From CAZCBD01 sp964496755 (GTDB lineage Bacteria > Bacteroidota > Ignavibacteria > Ignavibacteriales > Melioribacteraceae), in NCBI GenBank assembly GCA_964496755.1, contig CAZCBD010000076.1, positions 1 through 11,827 on the forward strand: a DNA stretch of 11,827 nt, read 5' to 3'. Positions 1 through 7,383 of the stretch are shown here, in pieces. How positions within the stretch are numbered: position 1 is the first letter of the stretch; each line of letters opens with the position of its first letter. The notes under the pieces were generated by a model. That model saw nothing but the letters and a program-made list of their open reading frames with translations, searched no databases and was not told where the DNA came from. Both the position numbers and the translations under genes were made by a program.

Positions 1-428
1 AAAGGATTGTTAATAAATTTGAAATGGATAATTCTGCAATGGTGATTGGAAGTTATAATCTTACCGATTTTGAAAAAAAAATATTACCACCAGGGCTAAT
101 TAACCACGATGAATGGACAGATAAAAACGGGCACAATAATGCTTTGCGAATTAACGGACTTGGTGCTCCACGAGCTTTTGCAACTGAAATTATCAGGAAA
201 ATAAAATTCCCTGACGTTAGCTATGGCGAAGATTATGCTGCTGTTCTTGCAATTACAAGAATATATAAAATTTCCAGAATTTACGAGCCACTTTATATTT
301 GCAGACGATGGGCGGAAAACTCCGATTCAAATATTTCTCGGACTCAAAAAAACAAACATGATTTTTATAAAGATAGTTTGCGCACCATTGAAATCTTATC
401 GCGCCAAAGGTTAAATGCCGAAAGTTAA
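1..428 (+). CDS. Glycosyltransferase family 2 (GT-A), C-terminal part; 5' end outside window
   Basis: The frame is open to the left edge (the first whole codon is at position 3), so the apparent start at 24 is probably internal and about 141 C-terminal residues are visible. The most informative motif is Y-G-E-D-Y-A (bases about 222-239), which resembles the acidic acceptor-site motif late in GT-A family 2 glycosyltransferases. It is followed by a hydrophobic stretch and a C-R-R-W segment, also typical of the end of such catalytic domains. The nucleotide-binding DxD region would lie upstream of the window. Family 2 enzymes transfer a sugar from a nucleotide-sugar donor; donor and acceptor cannot be told from this fragment. 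No membrane segment is visible. The stop overlaps the start of the DUF4922 gene by 14 bases, which suggests translational coupling and a shared pathway. The GT2 call is fairly secure for a fragment; the specific role is unknown. Confidence 0.7.
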   Translation, partial: RIVNKFEMDNSAMVIGSYNLTDFEKKILPPGLINHDEWTDKNGHNNALRINGLGAPRAFATEIIRKIKFPDVSYGEDYAAVLAITRIYKISRIYEPLYICRRWAENSDSNISRTQKNKHDFYKDSLRTIEILSRQRLNAES

Positions 429-1365
429 AATTGAAATAAAAAACACTGATCAGCTCATAAATAGGTTAGGAACTTTTCTTAAAGAGCAGGTAATTAATTG
501 GAGACTAGCTAATCGCAATTATTTTAATCTCAAAAAATCTAAAATTAAATTATTTAATGTTAATAATTTTGAATTCGAAGTTGCATTTCTGCCCGATAGG
601 GTTAAATCAACAACAGCTTCTGTAGATAAAAAATCTCTTCAATCAAGAGAATGTTTCTTGTGTGAGGATAATTTGCCTGCTGAACAAGATATATTGTTTT
701 TCCGGAATTTTAATTTTTTGGTAAATCCGTATCCTATTTTTGAAAGACATTTTACTATTGCCTTTAATCGTCATATAAAACAGAGCATAGCGAACAGTAT
801 TTCTCAATTACTATTTTTTGCTAAGGAACTGGGAAGCACTTTTGCACTTTTTTATAATGGTCCCGAATGCGGTGCATCGGCACCCGATCATTTGCATTTT
901 CAAATGTGTAAAAAAAATGACATTCCAATTGTACGAAAAATTTTAGCTGAGAACTTCATTGCCACCGATAAACACATATTGATTAATAATTTTCCGCAAG
1001 CCATTATTTTAAAAAATTCAAAATGTGAATTGTTGGAACAATCTTTTTTGAAATTAATTGAAGCAATAAAAAAAAATAGTAATATAAATTCTGAGCCAAA
1101 GCTTAATCTGATAAGTTTCAGAAGATGTGAAGATATTTATTTAATTATTTTTCTTCGCGCAAAACACCGACCGAATAGATTTTTCTTGGATGGCGAGAAT
1201 CAAATTTTACTTTCGCCGGCGGCGGTAGATATGGGGGGACGGTTAATTTTGCCGCGTGAAAAAGATTTTGAAAAAATGAATGCAGAATTAATTAAAGAAA
1301 TTTTTGACGAGGTGAGTTTATCAACAAGTAATTTTAGAAAAATTATTTCAACATTAAATTTTTGA
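415..1365 (+). CDS. DUF4922 protein, GalT/HIT-like nucleotidyl transferase or phosphorylase family
   Basis: A 316-residue soluble protein. Residues 80-83 are Cys-x-x-Cys, a possible metal site. Residues 103-112 (V-N-P-Y-P-I-F-E-R-H) resemble the N-x-Y-P region of galactose-1-phosphate uridylyltransferases. Residues 148-163 include G-P-E-C-G-A-S and end in H159-L-H161-F-Q163, the HxHxQ signature of the GalT/HIT superfamily, in which the second His forms a nucleotidyl intermediate. I recognise the whole as DUF4922, which is related to GalT and GDP-galactose phosphorylase-like enzymes. By inference it makes or phosphorolyses a nucleotide sugar; the substrate is not visible. The ATG at 415 lies inside the end of the preceding glycosyltransferase gene, with AAAGG about four bases upstream as a plausible ribosome site. 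The stop overlaps the end of the convergent phosphatase gene by 12 bases. The family call is strong; the reaction is an inference. Confidence 0.8.
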   Translation: MPKVKIEIKNTDQLINRLGTFLKEQVINWRLANRNYFNLKKSKIKLFNVNNFEFEVAFLPDRVKSTTASVDKKSLQSRECFLCEDNLPAEQDILFFRNFNFLVNPYPIFERHFTIAFNRHIKQSIANSISQLLFFAKELGSTFALFYNGPECGASAPDHLHFQMCKKNDIPIVRKILAENFIATDKHILINNFPQAIILKNSKCELLEQSFLKLIEAIKKNSNINSEPKLNLISFRRCEDIYLIIFLRAKHRPNRFFLDGENQILLSPAAVDMGGRLILPREKDFEKMNAELIKEIFDEVSLSTSNFRKIISTLNF

Positions 1366-2493
1366 AATTTGAATTAATGAAATATCATCACCATATTTAT
1401 TTTCCGTAAAAGCATCTAATTCTTTTTTTATACTTTCAATTACAGAGTCGGAATTATTTAATATTGTACTTTTAAATCTATCTATTCCAAACATTGTTTT
1501 ATTTGCATTTGTCGATTCAATAACTCCGTCGGTAAAAAGAAAGATTTTATCACCCGTGGCTAAAAGAATTTCCTTTTCTTCAAAATCAGTATTACGAGCA
1601 AACCCTAATAATAATCCTGATGTTTCAATCAGTCCAATTTCATTTTGTTTCGAATTGAAATAAATTAGAGGCAAATCGCCGGCGCCTGAATATGAGATTG
1701 TGTTTGTCTTGGAGTTGATTGTCACTAAAGATAGAGTGGTAAAAACTTCGGTAATTCGTTCATCATCATAGACAGCCTTATTTATCGAAGAAAGAATATG
1801 AGAAGGAGAAAGATTTTTTGCATTTGAAATTGCAAAGCGGGCGGCACTGCGCACATATCCTGCATAAGCAACTGCGAAATACCACGCATCCCATTTCTTA
1901 CCCATTACATCACCCAAAACGATGATACTTATTGTTTCATTGATTTCAATATAATCAATGAAATCTCCGCCGGGAATATTTTCAAATGTTTGATGCCATT
2001 GTTGAATGTCGAAGCCTTTAATGGCAGGTAGTTTATCGGGGACCATTATTGTGCCGGTATTTTCAGCAGCTTGGCTTATTTCATTAATTGCTTTTGTTTT
2101 TTTTGATTCTGCTGAACGTAAAATGGCTTTTAGTTTTGCAGAAATTATTTTCGGACTTGTAGTTTTAATTATGTATTCATCAACACCTAATTCATATCCG
2201 TACAAAATATTGGCATCTGTGCCCTTAGCGGTTAAAAAAACAAATGGTATATCTTTCAAATTATTTTCGGTTAAAAGGAGCTTTCGAAATTCGTAACCGT
2301 CGATTACCGGCATCATTATATCACTTACAATAATATCAGGCAAAAAAGATTTTGCAATTTCAAAACCTTGTTTGCCGTTTTTAGCCCACTGGCATTCGAA
2401 TCCAATTTTTTTAAAGTTGTATAAAAACAACGTAGCAACATTGCTTTCATCTTCAACTAAAAGTACTTTGTATTTTTTGCTGTTTGCTGTCAT
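1354..2493 (-). CDS. Response regulator with RsbU/SpoIIE-type PP2C serine phosphatase output
   Basis: A 379-residue cytoplasmic protein. Residues 8-125 form a receiver: acidic pair E14-D15, phospho-acceptor D58 in S-D-I-M-M-P, T88 as switch residue and K110. K110 is followed by T-T-S-P instead of the usual Lys-Pro. A linker (about 126-160) leads to a PP2C-type phosphatase (about 160-378) with likely metal ligands D177 (P-G-G-D-F), D195 (G-D-V-M-G), D322 (F-T-D-G-V) and D369/D370 (Y-G-D-D-I-S). In the third stretch the common G-H-G is replaced by G-K-K-W-D-A-W. Family role: phosphorylation of the receiver controls dephosphorylation of a STAS antagonist, freeing a sigma factor or another partner. 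The STAS gene ends 8 bases upstream and is the obvious substrate. This is the last gene of the run; no terminator follows, and it overlaps the convergent gene. There is no strong Shine-Dalgarno; the ATG is chosen because it gives a complete receiver. Confidence 0.9.
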   Translation of the reverse strand: MTANSKKYKVLLVEDESNVATLFLYNFKKIGFECQWAKNGKQGFEIAKSFLPDIIVSDIMMPVIDGYEFRKLLLTENNLKDIPFVFLTAKGTDANILYGYELGVDEYIIKTTSPKIISAKLKAILRSAESKKTKAINEISQAAENTGTIMVPDKLPAIKGFDIQQWHQTFENIPGGDFIDYIEINETISIIVLGDVMGKKWDAWYFAVAYAGYVRSAARFAISNAKNLSPSHILSSINKAVYDDERITEVFTTLSLVTINSKTNTISYSGAGDLPLIYFNSKQNEIGLIETSGLLLGFARNTDFEEKEILLATGDKIFLFTDGVIESTNANKTMFGIDRFKSTILNNSDSVIESIKKELDAFTENKYGDDISLIQISKI

Positions 2494-2501
2494 CCAGAAC
2501 T

Positions 2502-2837
2502 CTAAAAACTATTAATAGCGTCATTAAAATCTGTAAAGGTTTCGAATACCGATAACATTCTAGTTAATTCAAACATCGAATAAACATTTGGTTGTAAGCC
2601 TGTTAACTTAAGTTTCCCACCATTTCTGCTTACTTTTTTCAAAATGTTTACGATGCTTCCTAAAAAAGTGGAATCAATGAATTCACAAGCTGATAAATCC
2701 ACAAGAAAATTATTAATTCCCGATTCTACTTTGGCAGATGCAATATTTTTAAATTCATCCGCTTCTTTCAATGTAGCTCTGTCAATATTGACGATTAAAG
2801 CACAAATATTGCCGTAATGTTTTTCGAGTATATTCAT
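2502..2837 (-). CDS. STAS-domain anti-sigma factor antagonist (SpoIIAA/RsbV-like)
   Basis: A 111-residue single-domain STAS protein, the normal length for the family. The hallmark is residues 53-60, F-I-D-S-T-F-L-G, matching the D-S-[ST]-x-L-G loop in which a Ser is phosphorylated in SpoIIAA/RsbV; S56 is the expected site, with T57 beside it. Family role: the unphosphorylated form binds an anti-sigma kinase and releases the sigma factor; the kinase phosphorylates it and a PP2C phosphatase reverses this. The phosphatase is encoded 8 bases downstream and the sigma-54 regulator ends 6 bases upstream, so the three are almost certainly co-transcribed. No RsbW-type kinase is in the window. A different target, such as a cyclase, exopolysaccharide or motility regulator, is possible, because stand-alone STAS proteins do not always control sigma factors. 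The family is secure, the partner unknown. Confidence 0.9.
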   Translation of the reverse strand: MNILEKHYGNICALIVNIDRATLKEADEFKNIASAKVESGINNFLVDLSACEFIDSTFLGSIVNILKKVSRNGGKLKLTGLQPNVYSMFELTRMLSVFETFTDFNDAINSF

Positions 2838-2843
2838 AAATCT

Positions 2844-4226
2844 CTATGCCCTTTCATATTCAATATTATATTTATCCATTAATCTGTAAAGAGTTGCTCT
2901 TCCTATTTTTAATTTTTTGGAAGCTTCAACTATGTTGCCGTTTGTAATTCGTAAAGCATGTTTAATAGCTTCTTCCTTTAATTTTTCGAAAGGAATAACA
3001 GGAGAATCTTCGGAAAATATTTTTCCGGAAAAGTCGAAATTTGATAATCCATCGGAGGTTACAATATGTGGTGGTAAAAGTTCCGGTTCAATCATATTTG
3101 AATCTGCCAAAATAACGCATCGTTCAATTGTGTTTTCCAGTTCTCGGACGTTACCCGGCCATTCGTAGTCATAAAGAGCTTTTAAAGCTTTTTTAGAAAC
3201 TCCCTTAATATTTTTAGCTAATTTTTCATTGAACTTGGAAATAAAATGATCAATCAACACTACAATATCACCCCGACGCTCTCTTATTGGAGGTAATAAG
3301 ATTGGGAAAGAATTTAATCGATAGTACAAATCTTCTCTGAATTCCTTTTCCTCAACAGCTTTTTTTAAATCCTTATTTGTAGCTGAAATAATTCTAACAT
3401 TTGTTTTTATAATTTCAGTGCCGCCTACTCTTTCGAATTCCTTATTTTGTATTACGCGTAAAATCTTTGCTTGTAAAGACATTTCCATTTCGCCAATTTC
3501 GTCAAGAAATATTGTGCCGTTGGCAGCCATTTCAAATTTTCCAATTTTACGCTGATGTGCACCTGTGAAGGCTCCTTTTTCATGGCCAAATAATTCACTT
3601 TCCAAAAGCTCTCTTGGAATTGAAGCGCAATTTACAACAATGAAAGGAGAATCTTTTCTGTTTCCATTAAAGTGAATTGCTCGTGCAATTAATTCTTTTC
3701 CGGTGCCACTTTCACCATTTATTAAGACGCTGATATCATTATCTAAAACCTTTGAAACAAGCTTAAAAACATTTTGCATGTTGGAATCGGCCGAAATTAT
3801 GTTATCAAAGTTGAATTCCTTTTGCACTTCTCTGCGTAAATTTACAAGTTCTCTTTGCAGATCATAATTCTTTATTGCATTTTTGATTGCCGGTTCCAAA
3901 TGATTTGTGTCTATTGGTTTTGGTAAATAATCAAATGCTCCAAGCCTTATTGAATCAAGTGCTACTTGAATGCTTCCTTGAGCCGATAGCATGATAACGG
4001 GGAGATACTCGTTCAAAGTTTTTATTTTTTTTAGCAATTCTATTCCGTTTTCATCGGGCAACATTATATCTAATAAAATCAGATCGGGATTTTCATCTAA
4101 ATGTGCCATTAAATCTTTGCCGGTTGGGAATGATTTAACTTTGTATTTCCATTTGTCTTTTACCCAAAATGTTAAAAGCTTAAGTATTGCCGGTTCATCG
4201 TCACAAATAAAAACTAATTTTTCCAA
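2844..4226 (-). CDS. NtrC-family sigma-54-dependent response regulator
   Basis: A 460-residue activator with the standard three-part layout. The receiver (1-120) has D9/D10, phospho-acceptor D53 (L-L-D-I-M-L-P), S81, Y100 and K103-P104. The AAA+ domain (about 143-375) has Walker A G-E-S-G-T-G-K-E (171-178), the sigma-54-contacting loop G-A-F-T-G-A (218-223), Walker B with D242-E243, and the E-W-P-G-N-V-R-E-L-E sensor II region (355-364). A Fis-type helix-turn-helix lies at about 415-455. The family binds upstream of -24/-12 promoters and drives open-complex formation with RpoN. The start codon is TTG at 4226, preceded by AGGAG with 5 bases between; the stop codon of the kinase gene is embedded in that site. 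The kinase gene just upstream is the likely cognate. Targets are unknown: I found no GG-N10-GC element in the intergenic gaps of this window. Confidence 0.95.
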   Translation of the reverse strand: MEKLVFICDDEPAILKLLTFWVKDKWKYKVKSFPTGKDLMAHLDENPDLILLDIMLPDENGIELLKKIKTLNEYLPVIMLSAQGSIQVALDSIRLGAFDYLPKPIDTNHLEPAIKNAIKNYDLQRELVNLRREVQKEFNFDNIISADSNMQNVFKLVSKVLDNDISVLINGESGTGKELIARAIHFNGNRKDSPFIVVNCASIPRELLESELFGHEKGAFTGAHQRKIGKFEMAANGTIFLDEIGEMEMSLQAKILRVIQNKEFERVGGTEIIKTNVRIISATNKDLKKAVEEKEFREDLYYRLNSFPILLPPIRERRGDIVVLIDHFISKFNEKLAKNIKGVSKKALKALYDYEWPGNVRELENTIERCVILADSNMIEPELLPPHIVTSDGLSNFDFSGKIFSEDSPVIPFEKLKEEAIKHALRITNGNIVEASKKLKIGRATLYRLMDKYNIEYERA

Positions 4227-4234
4227 GAGCTCTC

Positions 4235-5830
4235 CTACTTATTGTTTTTTGGTAATCGAATTAGTACGGACGTACCTTTTTTCAATTCACTTTTAATTTG
4301 AATTAATCCTTTATGTGCATCGATTATTTTTTTCGTAATTACAAGTCCAAAACCTGCTCCGGGAGTTTGTGCGCCCGGCCTGTGAACTTTATTAAATTTT
4401 TGGAACAGTTTTGGGATTTCTTCGTGTGGAATTCCAATGCCCGTATCACTAATAATTATTTCAACTTCTTTCAAAAAATCTTGAACTATAATTGAAATTC
4501 TTCCGCCGCTTTCAGTAAATTTAATTGCGTTTGAAACTATGTTACTAATTGCTTTATAGATTCTTTCTTCGTCGGCTGTTATAATTATTTCGGCTTCCGG
4601 GGCGGAGAATGTTAATTTGTTTGAATTTTCTTTTGCCAATGGTTCGAAAATAGAAACCAAATCTTTTAACATTAAAATTATATCGAATTGGGTTTTATTT
4701 AGAACTTCATCGGTAGATTCCAATTTCGAAAAATCTAAAATATCATTTATCTGTTTTGCCAGTCGTTTCCCCTCGGTTAATATTATGGAAATAAACTCTT
4801 TAGCCATTTCCGGAGGTAAGTCCGGATCGGAATGCAATGTTTCCGAAAAACCGATTATTGATGCTAATGGTGTTCGCAATTCATGCGAAACATTCGAAAT
4901 AAATTCGTTTTTTAAACTGTTTAATTCTTCAAGTACGGAAATTTGTTGTTTTGCTCTGTCGCGTTCAATCTCAATTAGTCTTGAAGCTTCTATATATTTA
5001 GTTTTTAATTCTTCTATTTGATTAGTAGATTGCTGGAGACGTGTAATGTTTTTAGCATAACCGAGCATTCCAATTATTTTATTTGAATCAACAATGCTAT
5101 GCGCTGTAATTTCAAACCAAACTTTATTTGAATATTTATCGTTTAATATAGTTTTGAATTTTACCGGTTTTTTTGTGCTTAATATTTTATTAAAGAAAAC
5201 AGTTACATTTTGTTTTTCTTCTTCCTCAATTAAATCAAAAATATGTTTACCTATAATTTCATCAATTTGATATTGTAAATTTTCCGCACCGCTTTTATTT
5301 ACATTTATAAAAATGCCGGATTTATCGAGGGTGAAAATTAAATCTGAAGAAGAATCAATTAAAAATTGATATTTCTTTTCAATTGAATTTTGGGTAATTG
5401 TGTTTTCTGTTAATTTTGTTTCCGCTTCAAAAGTTTGCAAGTAAAAATCTTTTATTATCGGAATTGAAAGTTCTAAAATATCTTTAGTGTTTTTGTTAAA
5501 TAAGGTTTCGTTACTTGAAATTCCTACTAAAAAAATTTTGTTTTTCTTTTCCGGAAATAAATCTTTAAGGTAGATGGACTTTACCGAATATGTGTTTTGA
5601 AGATTTCTAAAAGAATCGGAATATTTTAACTGCGAAGCATCATTAGGAATTGTCTTTTCAATATCTTTGTTTAGAGAATCGATATGAATTTTTGCAAAAT
5701 CATTTTGAGTTGAAATTAAAATTTGTAGATCTTTATTTTGTGAAGTTTTCTCTAGTTGTAATATGTAGAACAACAAAGAGTTACTTGTAAGTTTGGTTAA
5801 TTCCAATATGTTTTTAAAATTGTTTTTCAT
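4235..5830 (-). CDS. Soluble PAS histidine kinase with a GAF-like N-terminus
   Basis: A 531-residue kinase with no signal peptide or membrane segment, so probably a cytoplasmic sensor. Residues 1-130 look like a divergent GAF-type sensory domain, with low certainty. Residues about 153-265 form a PAS domain (D-S-S-S-D-L-I-F-T-L-D opening, ending near G-Y-A-K-N-I-T). A coiled-coil-like linker at about 266-305 leads to the HisKA helix with H316 in S-H-E-L-R-T-P-L. The ATPase domain has N434 in the N box, D462-T-G-I-G-I-P as G1 and G491-A-G-F-G-L as G2. The family autophosphorylates on His and passes phosphate to receiver Asp residues. Two candidate receivers follow in the same run: the sigma-54 regulator 8 bases downstream and the receiver-PP2C protein. 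The PAS domain shows no obvious cofactor signature. A 46-base AT-rich gap precedes the gene and no Shine-Dalgarno is evident before the ATG. Confidence 0.93.
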   Translation of the reverse strand: MKNNFKNILELTKLTSNSLLFYILQLEKTSQNKDLQILISTQNDFAKIHIDSLNKDIEKTIPNDASQLKYSDSFRNLQNTYSVKSIYLKDLFPEKKNKIFLVGISSNETLFNKNTKDILELSIPIIKDFYLQTFEAETKLTENTITQNSIEKKYQFLIDSSSDLIFTLDKSGIFINVNKSGAENLQYQIDEIIGKHIFDLIEEEEKQNVTVFFNKILSTKKPVKFKTILNDKYSNKVWFEITAHSIVDSNKIIGMLGYAKNITRLQQSTNQIEELKTKYIEASRLIEIERDRAKQQISVLEELNSLKNEFISNVSHELRTPLASIIGFSETLHSDPDLPPEMAKEFISIILTEGKRLAKQINDILDFSKLESTDEVLNKTQFDIILMLKDLVSIFEPLAKENSNKLTFSAPEAEIIITADEERIYKAISNIVSNAIKFTESGGRISIIVQDFLKEVEIIISDTGIGIPHEEIPKLFQKFNKVHRPGAQTPGAGFGLVITKKIIDAHKGLIQIKSELKKGTSVLIRLPKNNK

Positions 5831-5876
5831 TAAAGAATGTTGAAATTCGATATTTTTACTAAATAAAAATAATAGT

Positions 5877-7382
5877 TTATTGTTTTACACACAATTTAAT
5901 TGAGTTTAATTTAAACTCAAAAATATGAGATTGAAAAGGTTCAAGCTCAATATATAAACCCTGATTCAGAATTTCAGTTTTATTTCTCAAATATTTGCAA
6001 TTATTTAGTAAATCTACAATTTCAACTTCTTCTTCATAATTACTAATATTTAATTTTACTCTGCAAGAATTTTTGTTGTTATCCAAATTAATTGCAATAA
6101 GCATTATTTTGCTATCTAAAGTCCATTGCCAAATTAATAGATTTTTGAATGATAGAATATTATCATTTTCCCAAGCCGGCAAAGGTTCTAAGAGTTTCCA
6201 ATTGCCATTTTTAATAATTTTATGTTTTAATATGTTTAACAAGGTGGAATAAAATGTAATAAGTTGTTTGTTTATTTTTTCTTGCGGAGATTTTCCTAAT
6301 TGAAGTGGAAGTTTAATTTTGAAGCCTTCCATTTGCCCGTCAAAAAATAGATGTATGCCCGGAACAGTAGAAAATAACACAGCAGCAGCTTGTGATTTTT
6401 CTATGCCCAATGCAGATATAGCTCTTTCTTCATCATGATTTTCAATAAACCGTACGGTTTTTTTCTGATATGCAATTTCTTTTTCAAGGTGTGATTTTAT
6501 TTCAATTGGAGTAGCATATTTAATTAAGTCCAATAATTTTTTATCATAAGTAAAATCAAAACCGAGTGTTTGCAAATTTTCTTCCAAATTCCAGTATGCT
6601 TCGGCCATAAATATAAATTCTGGATTAACGGATTTTACTTTGTTGATGGCAATTTCCCAAAACTCGGTTTTGGGTTTTTGTAATTGCATGTCGTTAATAG
6701 TATGGTTCCAAGTATTCTCGAAAATATTATTAAGTGCTAACATTGCCATATCGCAGCGCAATCCATCGCAGAGTGTAGAAATGTTTAACAAATTATTTAT
6801 CATAAAATTTCTTGCTTCTTCATTAAAGTAATTTATTTGAACCGTATCTTGCCAAGCAGGGTAAAACGGATCCCGACCGTGGGCAAAAAATTTATTCCCG
6901 ACCTTGAAATAAGTGAAGTTATCCTCGTTAAAATTATCTATTGTAGTTTGTAAAAAATATTCCGGATTAGAATGGACATAATTTGAAAGCGCTCCAAAAT
7001 GATTAGGTATAAAATCCAGAATTAATTTGAGACCGAATGAGTTTAATTTATTTTTTAATTTCAACAAATCCGCTTTTGTTCCTAAGCTCGGAGAAACATC
7101 ATATTTTTCGATAGCAAAGGGTGAACCGATAATGTCTTCATTAGACCAGTTATTTACAGCATCATCATAACTATTCATCAACTCTTCTGTGAAGCAGAAT
7201 AGGCGTGGGTTATCTTTCGGAGTTTCCCAAATGCCCATTAGCCACACTAAATCGAATCCGCTTTTTTTTAATTCAAGCCAGTATTCATCAGGAATACTAT
7301 TAAGTTTTGCTCGGGTATTGTTGTTTGACCATTGTTGAATCCAAACTCTGGTATTTACTTGAAATAAATTTATACTATTCAT
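5877..7382 (-). CDS. GH13 (alpha-amylase family) intracellular glycosidase or transglycosidase
   Basis: A 501-residue protein with all the core GH13 signatures. Region I is D123-F-I-P-N-H128. Region II is G207-L-R-C-D211, giving the nucleophile Asp. Region III is M-A-E261-A-Y-W, giving the acid/base Glu. Region IV is E-N-H316-D317, giving the transition-state stabiliser. The TIM barrel spans about 1-390 and a C-terminal beta domain about 395-492. There is no signal peptide, so it is expected to act in the cytoplasm on alpha-glucans such as glycogen or maltodextrins. Subfamily and exact activity (hydrolysis or glucan transfer) cannot be assigned from these motifs. The ATG lies one base beyond the dnaG stop, with AGGA six bases upstream inside the dnaG end, so translation is probably coupled to dnaG. 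No other carbohydrate genes adjoin it on this strand. Confidence 0.88.
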   Translation of the reverse strand: MNSINLFQVNTRVWIQQWSNNNTRAKLNSIPDEYWLELKKSGFDLVWLMGIWETPKDNPRLFCFTEELMNSYDDAVNNWSNEDIIGSPFAIEKYDVSPSLGTKADLLKLKNKLNSFGLKLILDFIPNHFGALSNYVHSNPEYFLQTTIDNFNEDNFTYFKVGNKFFAHGRDPFYPAWQDTVQINYFNEEARNFMINNLLNISTLCDGLRCDMAMLALNNIFENTWNHTINDMQLQKPKTEFWEIAINKVKSVNPEFIFMAEAYWNLEENLQTLGFDFTYDKKLLDLIKYATPIEIKSHLEKEIAYQKKTVRFIENHDEERAISALGIEKSQAAAVLFSTVPGIHLFFDGQMEGFKIKLPLQLGKSPQEKINKQLITFYSTLLNILKHKIIKNGNWKLLEPLPAWENDNILSFKNLLIWQWTLDSKIMLIAINLDNNKNSCRVKLNISNYEEEVEIVDLLNNCKYLRNKTEILNQGLYIELEPFQSHIFEFKLNSIKLCVKQ

Positions 7383-7383
7383 T

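Noticed and set aside
1356..1370. AAATTT repeat at the convergent gene junction as a bidirectional terminator
   Set aside because: The stem would be only A/T pairs with a three-base loop, too weak for intrinsic termination.
2006..2296. A 96-codon open frame on the plus strand, opposite the receiver-PP2C gene
   Set aside because: It lies antisense to a well-supported domain, has no family motif, and is expected by chance in AT-rich coding DNA. The same holds for the other open frames opposite the minus-strand genes and ispG.
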